Shown here one piece after another: positions 6,827 through 15,482 of a stretch of DNA of 31,873 bases. A model generated the notes under the pieces. It was given only the letters and a program-made list of their open reading frames with translations, was not told the origin of the DNA and did no database searches. The DNA lies in IMG/VR virus record IMGVR_UViG_3300009174_000013, positions 1 through 31,873 of that record, one strand, 5' to 3'. Each line of letters starts with the position of its first letter. Position 1 is the first letter of the stretch. Source of the stretch: a virus. The position numbers and the translations under genes were made by a program.

Positions 6827-7699
6827 CTAGAGCAGTTCGACTTGTTCCGACGGAACATCGTACTCGTCACCGTTCTTGTCCTCGATGCGAGCCGTCTTGT
6901 TCTTGACCGAGACGACGGTGCCGCGAATGGTCTTCTTGCCGTCCTTGAAGGAGACCTTCGCTCCCTTCACGAGTCCGGTTGAAGTCTTCCCGTCCTTGCG
7001 GCCTGGTTTCCGCTTCGTCGGGCGCTCCTCCTCATCGTCCTCTTCTTCATCTTCTTCGTCGTCATCTCCATCGTCGGACTCTTCCTCGTCCTCTTCTTCC
7101 TCATCTTCCTCTTCCTCGTCTTCGTCTTCATCCTTGGACTTCTTGGAAGCCTTCTTCACGGTCTTCTTCTTCCGTGCAGGCTTCTCATCCTCCTCATCAT
7201 CGTCCTCATCCTCGTCTTCGTCCTCATCTTCGGACTCTTCATCCTCGTCCTCGGACTCCTCTTCGTCGTCCTCCTCCGAAGTCTCGCCATCAACTGACGC
7301 ATAACCGGCAGGACGGGGACGCTTTTTGCCCTCGTAGGTCTCGTTTTCGATGTCCAGGATCACCTCCTGCCCAACGAAATCGTCGGGGTCCAGATCGGCC
7401 GCACCGTCCGCGTCGATGCCGAGAGCTTCGCACAGAGACTTCAGGCGAAAGAGCGCCTGGGGCTGCAACGAGAGATTGTCATAGACAGTCGTCCCTTTGC
7501 CCTTGCCTTGCAGAATCTTGAACTTGCAAACGATCATATCGTTGCCTGTGGAAGACTCCTCCTGCTCGAACGAGGTGATCTCTGCCTTGAACGAGCCGTC
7601 GGGCACCGGGCGACCACCGGACTCTACCCCTGTAAAGTCTACGGAGATGACTCCGCCCTTGCGCTTCTTGGAACCTTTCGCCTTTCTCTTAATAGCCAT
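6827..7699 (-). CDS. DUF669-like single-strand DNA-binding protein with hyperacidic linker
   Basis: 290 residues. Residues 15-140 match the DUF669 pattern of phage SSB-like proteins (VISVDFTGVESGGRPVPDGSFKAEI, then MIVCKFKILQGKGKG and DDFVGQEVILDIENETYEGKKR). They are followed by an extreme Asp/Glu tract (about 141-173), a basic patch (174-189, KKKTVKKASKKSK) and a second acidic tract (190-225). The final 50 residues form a KOW/SH3-like strand-rich unit (VKGAKVSFKDGKKTIRGTVV). SSB proteins often have acidic tails that recruit partners, but this one is internal and unusually long. It is next to the Sak4-like gene. Confidence 0.85.
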   Translation of the reverse strand: MAIKRKAKGSKKRKGGVISVDFTGVESGGRPVPDGSFKAEITSFEQEESSTGNDMIVCKFKILQGKGKGTTVYDNLSLQPQALFRLKSLCEALGIDADGAADLDPDDFVGQEVILDIENETYEGKKRPRPAGYASVDGETSEEDDEEESEDEDEESEDEDEDEDEDDDEEDEKPARKKKTVKKASKKSKDEDEDEEEEDEEEEDEEESDDGDDDEEDEEEDDEEERPTKRKPGRKDGKTSTGLVKGAKVSFKDGKKTIRGTVVSVKNKTARIEDKNGDEYDVPSEQVELL

Positions 7700-7700
7700 G

Positions 7701-8525
7701 TTACTTGATCCTCTTAATTAACTTCTTGACCTTTTTCTTGGTCGTTCCCAAACTCCCGCCCTGGGAGATCTTTTCGATCTTCTCATACGACGGGTCTACG
7801 ATGATATCCGGCGGTGCTCCGGATGATTTTGGCCTGCGAATCTTGGCCGCATAGTATGCATGCGGACCGATTCTCAAGCAATACTGAACTTCGCGGGATT
7901 TGGTTTTCTTATCACGCTGCTCCCGGATAAACGTGTTGCCGATGATCGAGACGGCCCCGTTCACGAAGGACGAGACCGATCCCATTAGGTTGGAGCCTAC
8001 CGAGGGCGCAATACGCTCGTCATCTTCCTCCTGCGGCTCCTGTACCCGTTCGTGAGCGTTGAAGATAACGTGGTATCCGTCGTCTGTGAGATTCCGGTAC
8101 GCCTCTATCCACTGCTGCATCAGACCGGAGAGCCTGCCCCAGTTGCGCTGCGAGAATGCATCCCCCTCCTTAACGTGCGCTATCTCCCGGATATGATCCA
8201 TTCCCAGGGATTGCATCGCGGTGAGCTGATCGAGGACTACAGTCTTATACGAGGAGCCGTCCTTCAGCGCCCAGTAGACTTCCTCCAACTGCTCCCAGTC
8301 GGTTACCCTTATGCGCTTAACACCCGGTACTCCGATAATGGATCGAGTGCCGCGCTCCTTGATATCGAGCAGTAACAGGGGTTTCGGATACGTAGCTGCC
8401 AAAGTTGTCTTGCCCGTACCCGCCCGACCGTAGAGTAAAACCGACTGGGGCTCGTGCTCATCCACAATATCCTCCGCCTCGTCCAAAATCGAAGCCTTGT
8501 GCTTCTTCAGTACCTTCTTAGCCAT
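7701..8525 (-). CDS. Sak4-like RecA-fold ATPase (phage recombinase)
   Basis: 274 residues from ATG 8525, preceded by GAGGAGG. Walker A is GRAGTGKTT (near 33-41), followed by the family-typical PLLLLDIKERGTRSI and a Walker B-like YKTVVLDQLTAMQ. This is the short phage nucleotide-binding protein family that includes Sak4 single-strand annealing recombinases. These usually sit beside an SSB and a Cas4/RecB-like nuclease, exactly as here. The start overlaps the nuclease stop (TGATG). The tail is Lys-rich (TTKKKVKKLIKRIK). Confidence 0.85.
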   Translation of the reverse strand: MAKKVLKKHKASILDEAEDIVDEHEPQSVLLYGRAGTGKTTLAATYPKPLLLLDIKERGTRSIIGVPGVKRIRVTDWEQLEEVYWALKDGSSYKTVVLDQLTAMQSLGMDHIREIAHVKEGDAFSQRNWGRLSGLMQQWIEAYRNLTDDGYHVIFNAHERVQEPQEEDDERIAPSVGSNLMGSVSSFVNGAVSIIGNTFIREQRDKKTKSREVQYCLRIGPHAYYAAKIRRPKSSGAPPDIIVDPSYEKIEKISQGGSLGTTKKKVKKLIKRIK

Positions 8526-9526
8526 CAATCCTCCTCGGCGAACTCGGCTACCCGGTCGCTTGGTTCGTATTCAGTCTTCTCGATGAACTTATAGTCTAGG
8601 CCGCGAACCTCGGCATTGCAACGACGATAGAATTCACACCACGAGCAATCACGGGTGAGGTTATGGCAGAAGTGACGAGTGCGGTGCATCTGCGTAGACG
8701 TCTCGATAAAGTCGTCCACTACGATCTTCGTCATTCCTTTCGAGGGAGAGGGCAGCTTGATACGCTGGTAGAAGCGGCCGCGCTGACGCTTCTCGAGCAT
8801 CGCCAGGTATTCCCGGTAGTCCTTCTGATCGAGTTTTAGCCGGTTGATCTCCTTTAGGTAGGTGAAGACGTCGGTATCGCAATTCTTCGCCTGCGAGAGC
8901 CCACCTCTAACGAGTGGTTCCGGGATAGTCGGCGGCTTGGTGCGCAGGTAGTCCCAGATAATGCCGTCCGCCTTCTTCTTCGGGTTCCCGAGATTCCATG
9001 CCCAGAGGTACATCAGAATCTGGTAGTCGTTGAGACGCTGCTGCTCGTCCGGGATGTTCTTGTGCGTCTTATGGTCCATTAGCCATCGACGCTCGTCCTC
9101 CAGCGTAATCAAGCGCTTATCGAGATGACCCTGATAGATGAGGCTATGCTTCTTGTTGGCGACGATAATCTGGCCGATATCAATCTCTACCTTTTCCTCA
9201 GACGCCTCGTATTTGATATCCGAGTCGTCTCCGTACTCGCGCAGGTAGCCGTCATATACGCGCTTTAGGTCGCCAAGAAAGTCCTCCCCGTACTCGTCCC
9301 TCTCCTCGCGGAAAAGCTCGCCAAATTTCGCCTCGTACTTCGCCAGGACGGCTCCCGCTTTTAGCTTCGGGGTCGCTCTCGCGTGCAGCATTTCGTGGAG
9401 GATCGTTCCCCGGATGAGCGGGGCCGCCGGTCGCTTCCGCTGCAGCCCGATGATGTACTTGAGTTCGAACTGCTTTTGACATCGACGGAAAGACTTTACC
9501 ATCGAGTAGCCGGTCGCCAGGCTCAC
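8525..9526 (-). CDS. Cas4/RecB-like PD-(D/E)XK exonuclease with Fe-S cysteines
   Basis: 333 residues. Landmarks are RCQKQF with Cys16, RGTILHEMLH with His45, GHLD with Asp135, DHK at 151-153, a QxxxY helix at 169-173, and a C-terminal cluster Cys287, Cys294, Cys297 and Cys303. One early and three late cysteines are the Fe-S signature of the Cas4/AddB nuclease group. The enzyme probably resects DNA ends to feed the Sak4-like recombinase encoded next. It overlaps the HAD gene by ATGA. No cas genes or CRISPR repeats are present, so this is a recombination role. Confidence 0.9.
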   Translation of the reverse strand: MSLATGYSMVKSFRRCQKQFELKYIIGLQRKRPAAPLIRGTILHEMLHARATPKLKAGAVLAKYEAKFGELFREERDEYGEDFLGDLKRVYDGYLREYGDDSDIKYEASEEKVEIDIGQIIVANKKHSLIYQGHLDKRLITLEDERRWLMDHKTHKNIPDEQQRLNDYQILMYLWAWNLGNPKKKADGIIWDYLRTKPPTIPEPLVRGGLSQAKNCDTDVFTYLKEINRLKLDQKDYREYLAMLEKRQRGRFYQRIKLPSPSKGMTKIVVDDFIETSTQMHRTRHFCHNLTRDCSWCEFYRRCNAEVRGLDYKFIEKTEYEPSDRVAEFAEED

Positions 9527-10134
9527 GACTGCCCCACATCCGGAGCGCGCCCCGGCGGCAGCTGGTTGTAAAGGTGCTCGAAGGTATCCCGACGCCGCTT
9601 GCTCTCGGCAGCCACGGAGCTACCCCCTGTAACCATGCCAGAGCGCTTCTCTTGGAAGAGCAACGTACGCAGATCCTCGAGCTGGTCATTCGTAAGCGAG
9701 AGGGTCAGATTACGGTAGGAGGGAAGGCCCTCCAGGTTAAACTCCTGCCGTTTGTTCCAAGGCTTCCAGTTTATCAGGGTGGAGATCTCGGGCCACTTAC
9801 CCTCAAACGTCAAGATACGGTCGTCCAGGCCAACGAACGCTTTCGGCTTGCAGGGGGGGAACCGGAGAATACGATGAGCTATATCGGAACGCTCAGTAGT
9901 ATCTGCGTGGTCCTCGAACCAAGCCTTCATCGCATCGCGGCCCTCTTGGGTCTCCGAGCGGGTGGAGTAGATCTCGATCACGAAGTATTCGCTTGCGGCT
10001 TCCAGGAATTCCCACATACCCGGCACCGGGTCGTCTGGAATTACGGTAGGCCCCTGCCAAGGAGACGTATAGGAGTGGCATACTCCGTCAAAGTCTAACG
10101 ACAGCGTTTTCTTTCCGGGGGATTTTTCTGACAT
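9523..10134 (-). CDS. HAD-superfamily phosphatase
   Basis: 203 residues. ATG 10134 is preferred over an upstream in-frame start because GAGGA lies eight bases before it and HAD motif I follows at once (LSLDFDGVC, Asp14 and Asp16). Motif II is IYSTRS and the late acidic motif is VGLDD. The C-terminal 65 residues (SYRNLTLSLTNDQLEDLRTL onward) are an extra unrecognised tail. Small phage HAD enzymes often remove phosphate from nucleotides or DNA ends; which one applies here is unclear. The gene overlaps the polymerase end by 47 bases. Confidence 0.85.
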   Translation of the reverse strand: MSEKSPGKKTLSLDFDGVCHSYTSPWQGPTVIPDDPVPGMWEFLEAASEYFVIEIYSTRSETQEGRDAMKAWFEDHADTTERSDIAHRILRFPPCKPKAFVGLDDRILTFEGKWPEISTLINWKPWNKRQEFNLEGLPSYRNLTLSLTNDQLEDLRTLLFQEKRSGMVTGGSSVAAESKRRRDTFEHLYNQLPPGRAPDVGQS

Positions 10135-12670
10135 TTTTCGGGTCCTCATAGGCTTTCCCGGCACCCCAACGGCCGATTTCAATTTCGGACTCCATCGGGA
10201 CGACGGTACTGACTTTAAATAAATCAAATAGATCAGGCCGACGCATGATAGCACGAACACGAGGTAAAACTTCATCGCGATATTCCGGGCGGAAGATTCC
10301 GAGCAAGGCATCGTGGTGCTCTCCGACCAGCATCAACTTATCGTGTGGGATTGTCTCTTCTATCTCGACGAGAGCACAAGCCTTCCAGTCTCCTATGGTA
10401 CCTTGAACCGGAGAGTTAATAGCTTGCCGCTCAGCTTCCATTCTGAGATCCTTATCCCTTGAATAAATTCCCGGCAGCCTTCGAAGTCTACCGAACAGGT
10501 TCCTAACGTACCCATCGATGCGGCAAAGCTTCTTTTGCTTCTCGTGCCACGGTTCGATCCCGGCATATAGCTCAAAGTAAGCTGTTCGGAAGTCGTGGGC
10601 TTCTTCCCAGTTGCAGTCCCAGTCGTACTTCGTCTTGGCTTGCTGGATGAATTTATTCTCGTACATGCCGAAGACGAAGCCGAAGTTGATTGCTTTTGCT
10701 TTCTTGCGGCCTTCCTTCCAGGGCTTCCAGAGTTCGATTGCGGCATTGTGTCCTCTGCTCGATAGGATCTCGATGGCTTCGGTCAGAGTAATATCACGAG
10801 GCTTTACGCCCTCCAGCTCCGACGCGGTAACGATTGTCTGCTTAGTATACTCCTTCGACCGACCGCTGCCGATCATATACATCAAGGTTCGCCAGTGGAC
10901 GTCTTGTCCTCCGGGACGAAAACAACTGACAAGCTCAATGTCGCGTGATAATTCTGCTGCGATTCTAAGTTCAGCTTGCGAGAGATCCGCTTGAAAAAAA
11001 TCCCATCCGGGAGGTGCGGTGGCGAGATTCCTAAGAGTTCCATCTCTAGGGATCTGATGCAGGCGAGAAGCGTATCTCCCGGTAACAGTACCGTGGATCT
11101 TATATCCAAGGTATAGACGTCCTTCGTGGATAAACTCTTTCCATCCCTCGATATAGGTTCCAAGGAATTTCTCCTTCTCGCGGAATTTCACGAGCTGTTC
11201 GGCTACCGGGTGCTGATGCTTGAGTTCTACTATCGCGTCCTCGCCGGTCGACAGAGCCCCGGTTTTCGTCTTGACAGTAGTAGTCAGTCCGAGAGTATCG
11301 TACAGGAACGCTCCTACCTGCTTCGGAGAGTTCCAGTTAATCAACTTGCCGTTATTATGCTTGCGCACCAGGGCATCGAGACCCCGCTTTATCTCATCCC
11401 GTTCGGCTGTAATCTGCTTCTCGACAATAGCGTACTGCTTCATATCGAGCGTAATGCCTCGGCCTTCTATCGCGAAGAGAGCGCGAGAGGCCCGCATTGT
11501 CAGCTTATAGAACAGACGCTTGATCTGAGCGTTCTCGGGCAGGTTCAGCCGTTCCGAGAATATCTGCTTTAGCAGGTAGGTATAGGCGCCGTCGAAGGCA
11601 GCATACCTCAGGTACTCCATTCGCTTCCCTTCGATATGGAGGAACTTCCCCTGTTTCTCTGCCTTGGGGATATCGTACTCTGGAGCGCCGCACTCGTTTC
11701 TAGCCATCGTCTTGAGATCGTGATCGACGTTCTCATCCAGAATATGAGAGGCGAGCATCGTGTCGAAGTGCAGCTCGAAAGTGACACCGTAGGTCTCGAA
11801 CATCCAGTGCTGGTCGAACTTGCCGTTTTGGGCTATGGCGAGCTTGTCGGTCTCCTTCGCGATTCGGACGAGATCTGTGAGAACCTGACGGACTCCTCCT
11901 GGCTGGTCGTGCAGCGGCATTCCCGGCATATCGAGCGGGAAAACCCAAGCAATCTTTTCCAAGCCGATCGATAGACAGCGTATTTTGCCCTTTTTATCAA
12001 ACGGGAAGAGGCCGGTGGTCTCCGTATCATAGCTAAACTCCGGTGCTGCGATGAATTGCTCTAGGAATACCGAGAGAGTCTTGCTGGTAACTAGCCTATA
12101 CCTTGGGAGCTTGTCCTCCCTCAGATTTCCGTCCATGAATTCCCGCAGTCTCCTCAAGTCCCGCTGTAACGCAGGCAACTTTGAAGGATCGCGTAAGGTA
12201 TACGCCGGGTGGAAGGCTGGCATACCCCACAAGTCGGCAAGGTTCACCAGACTTCCATGGTCCAAGGTTATCTTGGATTTCTTTAGCACCGACTTCGATG
12301 AAAATCGACCCAGCGTCAAGACAAATTTCAAGCCAAGAGATCGTATTTCCCGATCCAGATACTTCCGACATGCTTTCAACTCCTCTGGTTTAGGATCGCG
12401 ATTGTCCGGCGGGCGGCACTTGACTACGTTCGTAATGACGTAATCGCGGATGCCTGCCTGCTCAAGCTCGTGGCGGATTAATCGACCGCTATCGCCGATA
12501 AAGGGCCTGCCTTGCGCGTCTTCCTGGCGGCCCGGGGCTTCCCCTATGACGAGAACTTCCGGGGGGCCTCGTCCTACCCTCTCCGCAGGCAAGCAGACCG
12601 TCTTGGCGGTCTTATGCAGCGGGCAGTCTCGGCACTCCGGGTTATAGATCGGCGGGGCTACCTCCTTCAT
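10088..12670 (-). CDS. Uracil-DNA glycosylase (family 4 type) fused to DNA polymerase A
   Basis: 860 residues. Residues 1-185 form a family-4 UDG with Fe-S cysteines 13, 16, 85 and 101, GEAPGRQED at 43-51 and FHPAY at 153-157. The 3'-5' exonuclease follows with DTE 215-217, N282/D286 and Y356/D360. The polymerase domain has motif A ADLSQAELR (Asp562), the O-helix RKKAKAINFGFVFGM (Arg655, Lys659, Phe663, Phe667) and motif C HHDA (Asp787). In E. coli Pol I numbering Tyr766 is Phe here and Glu883 is Ala. A UDG-PolA fusion is, to my knowledge, also found in SPO1-like phages. It is the phage replicase, with built-in uracil sensing or removal. Its start overlaps the dCMP deaminase stop (ATGA). Confidence 0.95.
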   Translation of the reverse strand: MKEVAPPIYNPECRDCPLHKTAKTVCLPAERVGRGPPEVLVIGEAPGRQEDAQGRPFIGDSGRLIRHELEQAGIRDYVITNVVKCRPPDNRDPKPEELKACRKYLDREIRSLGLKFVLTLGRFSSKSVLKKSKITLDHGSLVNLADLWGMPAFHPAYTLRDPSKLPALQRDLRRLREFMDGNLREDKLPRYRLVTSKTLSVFLEQFIAAPEFSYDTETTGLFPFDKKGKIRCLSIGLEKIAWVFPLDMPGMPLHDQPGGVRQVLTDLVRIAKETDKLAIAQNGKFDQHWMFETYGVTFELHFDTMLASHILDENVDHDLKTMARNECGAPEYDIPKAEKQGKFLHIEGKRMEYLRYAAFDGAYTYLLKQIFSERLNLPENAQIKRLFYKLTMRASRALFAIEGRGITLDMKQYAIVEKQITAERDEIKRGLDALVRKHNNGKLINWNSPKQVGAFLYDTLGLTTTVKTKTGALSTGEDAIVELKHQHPVAEQLVKFREKEKFLGTYIEGWKEFIHEGRLYLGYKIHGTVTGRYASRLHQIPRDGTLRNLATAPPGWDFFQADLSQAELRIAAELSRDIELVSCFRPGGQDVHWRTLMYMIGSGRSKEYTKQTIVTASELEGVKPRDITLTEAIEILSSRGHNAAIELWKPWKEGRKKAKAINFGFVFGMYENKFIQQAKTKYDWDCNWEEAHDFRTAYFELYAGIEPWHEKQKKLCRIDGYVRNLFGRLRRLPGIYSRDKDLRMEAERQAINSPVQGTIGDWKACALVEIEETIPHDKLMLVGEHHDALLGIFRPEYRDEVLPRVRAIMRRPDLFDLFKVSTVVPMESEIEIGRWGAGKAYEDPKNVRKIPRKENAVVRL

Positions 12671-13098
12671 ACGAGTCTCGTCAGTACCCCGGCTCGCTGG
12701 AGTTCCTCAAGTGGTTTAGTATCCCGGTACTCCCGAGAATAGAAAACCTCCCTGATACCTGCATTGATAATGAGCCGAGCGCAATCGAGGCACGGGGAGT
12801 CGGTCGATACCATCGTAGCTCCGTTGGTAGCAATCCCGTACTTGGCTGCGAAAGCGATGGCGTTCGCCTCCGCATGGACTGCCCGTTTACAGGGAGGTCC
12901 CCCAGAGTAGCACTCGTCACCGCAATGCGGTAGATGAGACGGCGCCCCGTTGTACCCCGACGATACAACGCGACCATCGATGGCAATGACCGCACCGACT
13001 TGGAGCCTGTTGCACGTCCCCTCGTGAGCTTCGATATGAGCGTGCGAAAGGAGCTTCTGGATTCTCTTTCGTTCGGGTGCATGCGGATCAGGCTCCAT
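12667..13098 (-). CDS. dCMP deaminase
   Basis: 143 residues from ATG 13098 with GGGAGG upstream. The zinc site is HAE at 75-77 (His75, catalytic Glu77) and PCLDC with Cys103 and Cys106. The insert with CGDECYSGGPPC (59-70) is typical of the dCMP deaminase branch rather than cytidine deaminase. The product deaminates dCMP to dUMP, which ThyX, encoded just upstream, can methylate. It overlaps ThyX by 11 bases and the polymerase gene by 4. Confidence 0.93.
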   Translation of the reverse strand: MEPDPHAPERKRIQKLLSHAHIEAHEGTCNRLQVGAVIAIDGRVVSSGYNGAPSHLPHCGDECYSGGPPCKRAVHAEANAIAFAAKYGIATNGATMVSTDSPCLDCARLIINAGIREVFYSREYRDTKPLEELQRAGVLTRLV

Positions 13099-13837
13099 TT
13101 TGCGCCTCCCAGAAGAGTTGATGCGTATGCGGGAAGTACTGCCGGATCAGTTCGTTTACTGCGTGTGCGTACTGCCGGATTTCCCACTGCGCCTTCTCAT
13201 CGAGACGCAAAGTCAAGAAGCCGAGCCAATTGCGCAGGTTCGCCGTCGCGCGCATCGTCGAGAAATGCCCGACCGGCATACCGACTCTTGCCAGCTCCTT
13301 CGGCACTCCCATCTTCAGCCCTAGCTGATAGAACTTCTCGGCGTAGGCGTAAAGATCGTCCAGACAAGTAAGCCAGTCCTCAGCGTCCTTATCAGTAAGC
13401 TTGCGGGCCGATGTGACCGTTTGTGCCTGCTTGTTCCGCGTGGTAACTACCGAGCGCTCGAGGAGGTTCAGCAGGTTCGGCCGGTAGTAGTCGGCTTCCA
13501 GAGGTTTATAGCGGGCGCTCGCCTCGTTGTAGCTCTGCGTCCGGTGCCGGTGCCATTCCCGGAAAACCATAATCGGGGCGCATACCTCAATCGTCATCCC
13601 CGCAGCTTCGAACGGGGTCGATTGATTTGCCTGATGGTTGAAGAGCGTCCGCATCAGTCCCATATCCTCGTCCCATCCCTTAAACGAGCCTTGCGTACTC
13701 TGTCGGGCCGCTTCGACGATTCCGACTTCGTAGTCTACAGCATCTTCCCGCTGCAAGCGTTCTACTCCTCCGGCCTTACCGGTCCCCCACGCTTCGATGA
13801 ACTCTACGTATCCAAGGTCCAGAACCGTAACTTTCAT
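13088..13837 (-). CDS. thyX: Flavin-dependent thymidylate synthase ThyX
   Basis: 249 residues from ATG 13837, preceded by AAGGAG. The ThyX signature RHR-x7-S is present as RHRTQSYNEAS (97-107), with the following SARY. The enzyme makes dTMP from dUMP using FAD, NADPH and methylenetetrahydrofolate. ThyX supplies dTMP on its own, so the thymidylate-synthase-like proteins encoded upstream are free to do something else. Confidence 0.95.
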   Translation of the reverse strand: MKVTVLDLGYVEFIEAWGTGKAGGVERLQREDAVDYEVGIVEAARQSTQGSFKGWDEDMGLMRTLFNHQANQSTPFEAAGMTIEVCAPIMVFREWHRHRTQSYNEASARYKPLEADYYRPNLLNLLERSVVTTRNKQAQTVTSARKLTDKDAEDWLTCLDDLYAYAEKFYQLGLKMGVPKELARVGMPVGHFSTMRATANLRNWLGFLTLRLDEKAQWEIRQYAHAVNELIRQYFPHTHQLFWEAQNGA

Positions 13838-13893
13838 AGCTCCACTCCTTCCGGTGCTCTACCGGGATGCCTTTCGAGTTGATGTAAATAACG

Positions 13894-14430
13894 TCACTGC
13901 TTGAATATTTTCTGTAGCTTGGGGAAAAGCTTTTCGTTCGAGTTTCCCTTGAGTGCGAAGACGTTGGCTTTCGTAGCCATGATCGTAACCGTTCTCCACG
14001 GAGTAAACTCGTGAGAAAGGAATCCAAAGAGCGTAAGATCATACGCAAATCCCCCGATCAGCTCCAGGCTGCGATAGAATACGGTGAGGTCCCTACCCCT
14101 GATAACCCCGCCTACTAGGCAAAAGTCCCCGCGCTCGCCTTTATAGCCGTGCCCGCTTTTTGACACGCCGAACCTTATGGACGCTTCTCCCTTGGTCTCG
14201 AGCTTCTTTCTCGCTCGCATCACCTCTTCGGGGTCCAGGTAGTTCTTGACCCGGTTTGCGTACCTTCTTTGACTTATCTCTCTTATGGCTAGAGCGTACT
14301 TGTCGTCCCACTCCATCCGGAATATCAAACCGGGGTAGACTCGGGACTGGTATTCGGGCACCAGAGTATTCCAGTGATCCGGGATCGGCAATGAAGTTAA
14401 GGCTTTTGTCGTCTGGGTAACGTTCGTCAC
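13894..14430 (-). CDS. Divergent thymidylate-synthase-superfamily paralogue B
   Basis: 178 residues from GTG 14430, with AAAGGA seven bases upstream. Its core keeps the superfamily spacing: Cys104 in GDFC, then YRSLE with Arg120, then Asp131 eleven residues later. That Asp sits where dUMP-using synthases have Asn and dCMP hydroxymethylases have Asp. The His of the late ribose-binding motif is missing (KANVF). The N-terminal half aligns by eye with the protein at 16247-17086, so it looks complete. Activity is unknown; it may use a changed substrate or be a non-catalytic partner. The first 290 bases overlap another frame. Confidence 0.65.
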   Translation of the reverse strand: MTNVTQTTKALTSLPIPDHWNTLVPEYQSRVYPGLIFRMEWDDKYALAIREISQRRYANRVKNYLDPEEVMRARKKLETKGEASIRFGVSKSGHGYKGERGDFCLVGGVIRGRDLTVFYRSLELIGGFAYDLTLFGFLSHEFTPWRTVTIMATKANVFALKGNSNEKLFPKLQKIFKQ

Positions 14431-14671
14431 GGAATATTCCTTTGCGGCAGATGTCGACGGCTTCGGCTAGGGTCTCCAGCCACCAGGCATCTGCCGTAGT
14501 ATAGCCGTCTACCCAATAACGAATCAGTTTATCCCGGCCCTTACCTTTCGTCCCCGAAACATCGAGAGTGAGTCTCGGGTACTTCTCCGAGCGCCAGATT
14601 TGAAAGTAATGCCTCCGGGGTCCGTCAAAGAAGCCTACCGGCTTAAACGGGTGCGGAGCCTTCTTTACCAC
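14141..14671 (-). CDS. Hypothetical protein overlapping paralogue B
   Basis: 176 residues from GTG 14671, with GGAG eight bases upstream. The first 80 residues look like a genuine domain (RHYFQIWRSEKYPRLTLDVSG, then WWLETLAEAVDICRKGIF). After position 14430 the frame runs for 290 bases inside paralogue B. The last 60 residues are Arg/Lys-rich and look like the off-frame of B. The true product may end by frameshift into B or simply carry this basic tail. Its position between two thymidylate-synthase-like genes suggests a shared pathway. Confidence 0.5.
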   Translation of the reverse strand: MVKKAPHPFKPVGFFDGPRRHYFQIWRSEKYPRLTLDVSGTKGKGRDKLIRYWVDGYTTADAWWLETLAEAVDICRKGIFRDERYPDDKSLNFIADPGSLEYSGARIPVPSLPRFDIPDGVGRQVRSSHKRDKSKKVRKPGQELPGPRRGDASEKEARDQGRSVHKVRRVKKRARL

Positions 14672-15482
14672 CGAGACGTCTCCAGTCGTTTATGAAGCAG
14701 TGGAGGGAAGCGACGTGCATCGTAAAGAGCCCCGGCTTTACCGTATTCCAGCAAGGATTGCGTTTCCGCAGCTCTCCCAGGCACCAGAGGAGCAAACGTA
14801 CAGCAAGGTAGCAGTCGTCTGCCCAATGGCGAATAACGTCGCAACTACGGATGTAGTAAGTAATATGCAGATGATCGTGACGCATAAGAAAGTGGTACCC
14901 GAGAGTACAGGGCCTTCGACCCTTGCAGGTCCCATCCTCAGGAAACCATACAGGAAGGTAAGCTTGACGGCTAAGAGGATCGTCAGCGAGATGAGCAATA
15001 AGATCATTTAAGTCTCCGTATTCAAATCGGACCCCCCAACGGGGATGGATCGTATCGATATACTGAGTAGACTCATCTACGACCCCCTCTGAAGTCTTTC
15101 CGGCATATTTCGGCCAGAAGCGCTCCATATACGTATGATCGAACTTGCCGCCCTCCTGCACGCGAAACTTGTCGGCGTTATTGCTCCAAGGCCAGGATAG
15201 CCAGGAGTTACCGGGGTTGAGCGGCTGACCCCCGACACGTTCCTCGAAGTGCTCGTCTGCCCATGGTAGGTTCGGGGTTATGTCTTGCCGGTAGTAGTCC
15301 AGATTCTCTTCTCCGCGCAGCGGCACAACGAAGGAGTGTCCGTAGATTTCCTTCATTGCCATCTCTGGCTTAGTTGAGACGTCTATTCCCTGCCACCGGG
15401 GAGCGCGAACCGTATACGCCTGATGTAGGAACATCTCGTGCATCTTGAGTCGGGCTTCGAGAAACGTGCCGTAGGTCGCCAT
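14643..15482 (-). CDS. dCMP hydroxymethylase-type thymidylate synthase homologue
   Basis: 279 residues from ATG 15482, with GAGGA upstream. The C-terminal half is a clear thymidylate-synthase fold: SRQAYLPVWFPEDG, catalytic Cys192 in PCTLGYHF, Arg212 in IRSCD, Asp215, Asp223, and the late VASLHCFINDW. The Cys-to-Arg (20) and Arg-to-Asp (11) spacings equal those I recall for T4 gp42. Asp223 replaces the Asn that reads dUMP, which points to dCMP. The expected reaction is hydroxymethylation of dCMP with methylenetetrahydrofolate. The first 140 residues are less conserved. Simple methylation of dCMP cannot be excluded. Confidence 0.85.
   Translation of the reverse strand: MATYGTFLEARLKMHEMFLHQAYTVRAPRWQGIDVSTKPEMAMKEIYGHSFVVPLRGEENLDYYRQDITPNLPWADEHFEERVGGQPLNPGNSWLSWPWSNNADKFRVQEGGKFDHTYMERFWPKYAGKTSEGVVDESTQYIDTIHPRWGVRFEYGDLNDLIAHLADDPLSRQAYLPVWFPEDGTCKGRRPCTLGYHFLMRHDHLHITYYIRSCDVIRHWADDCYLAVRLLLWCLGELRKRNPCWNTVKPGLFTMHVASLHCFINDWRRLGGKEGSAPV

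Noticed and set aside
6876-7304. Plus-strand open frame coding for a poly-serine protein
   Set aside because: It is the antisense of the Asp/Glu tracts of the DUF669-like gene; the repeats come from GAA/GAG/GAC codons read backwards.
8525-9526. Cas4-like nuclease as part of a CRISPR system
   Set aside because: No cas1, cas2 or repeat-spacer array is present; the Sak4 and SSB neighbours point to recombination.
13776-14048. Minus-strand 90-codon frame spanning the gap before ThyX
   Set aside because: It is Ser/Arg-rich, lies mostly inside paralogue B off-frame and has no ribosome site.
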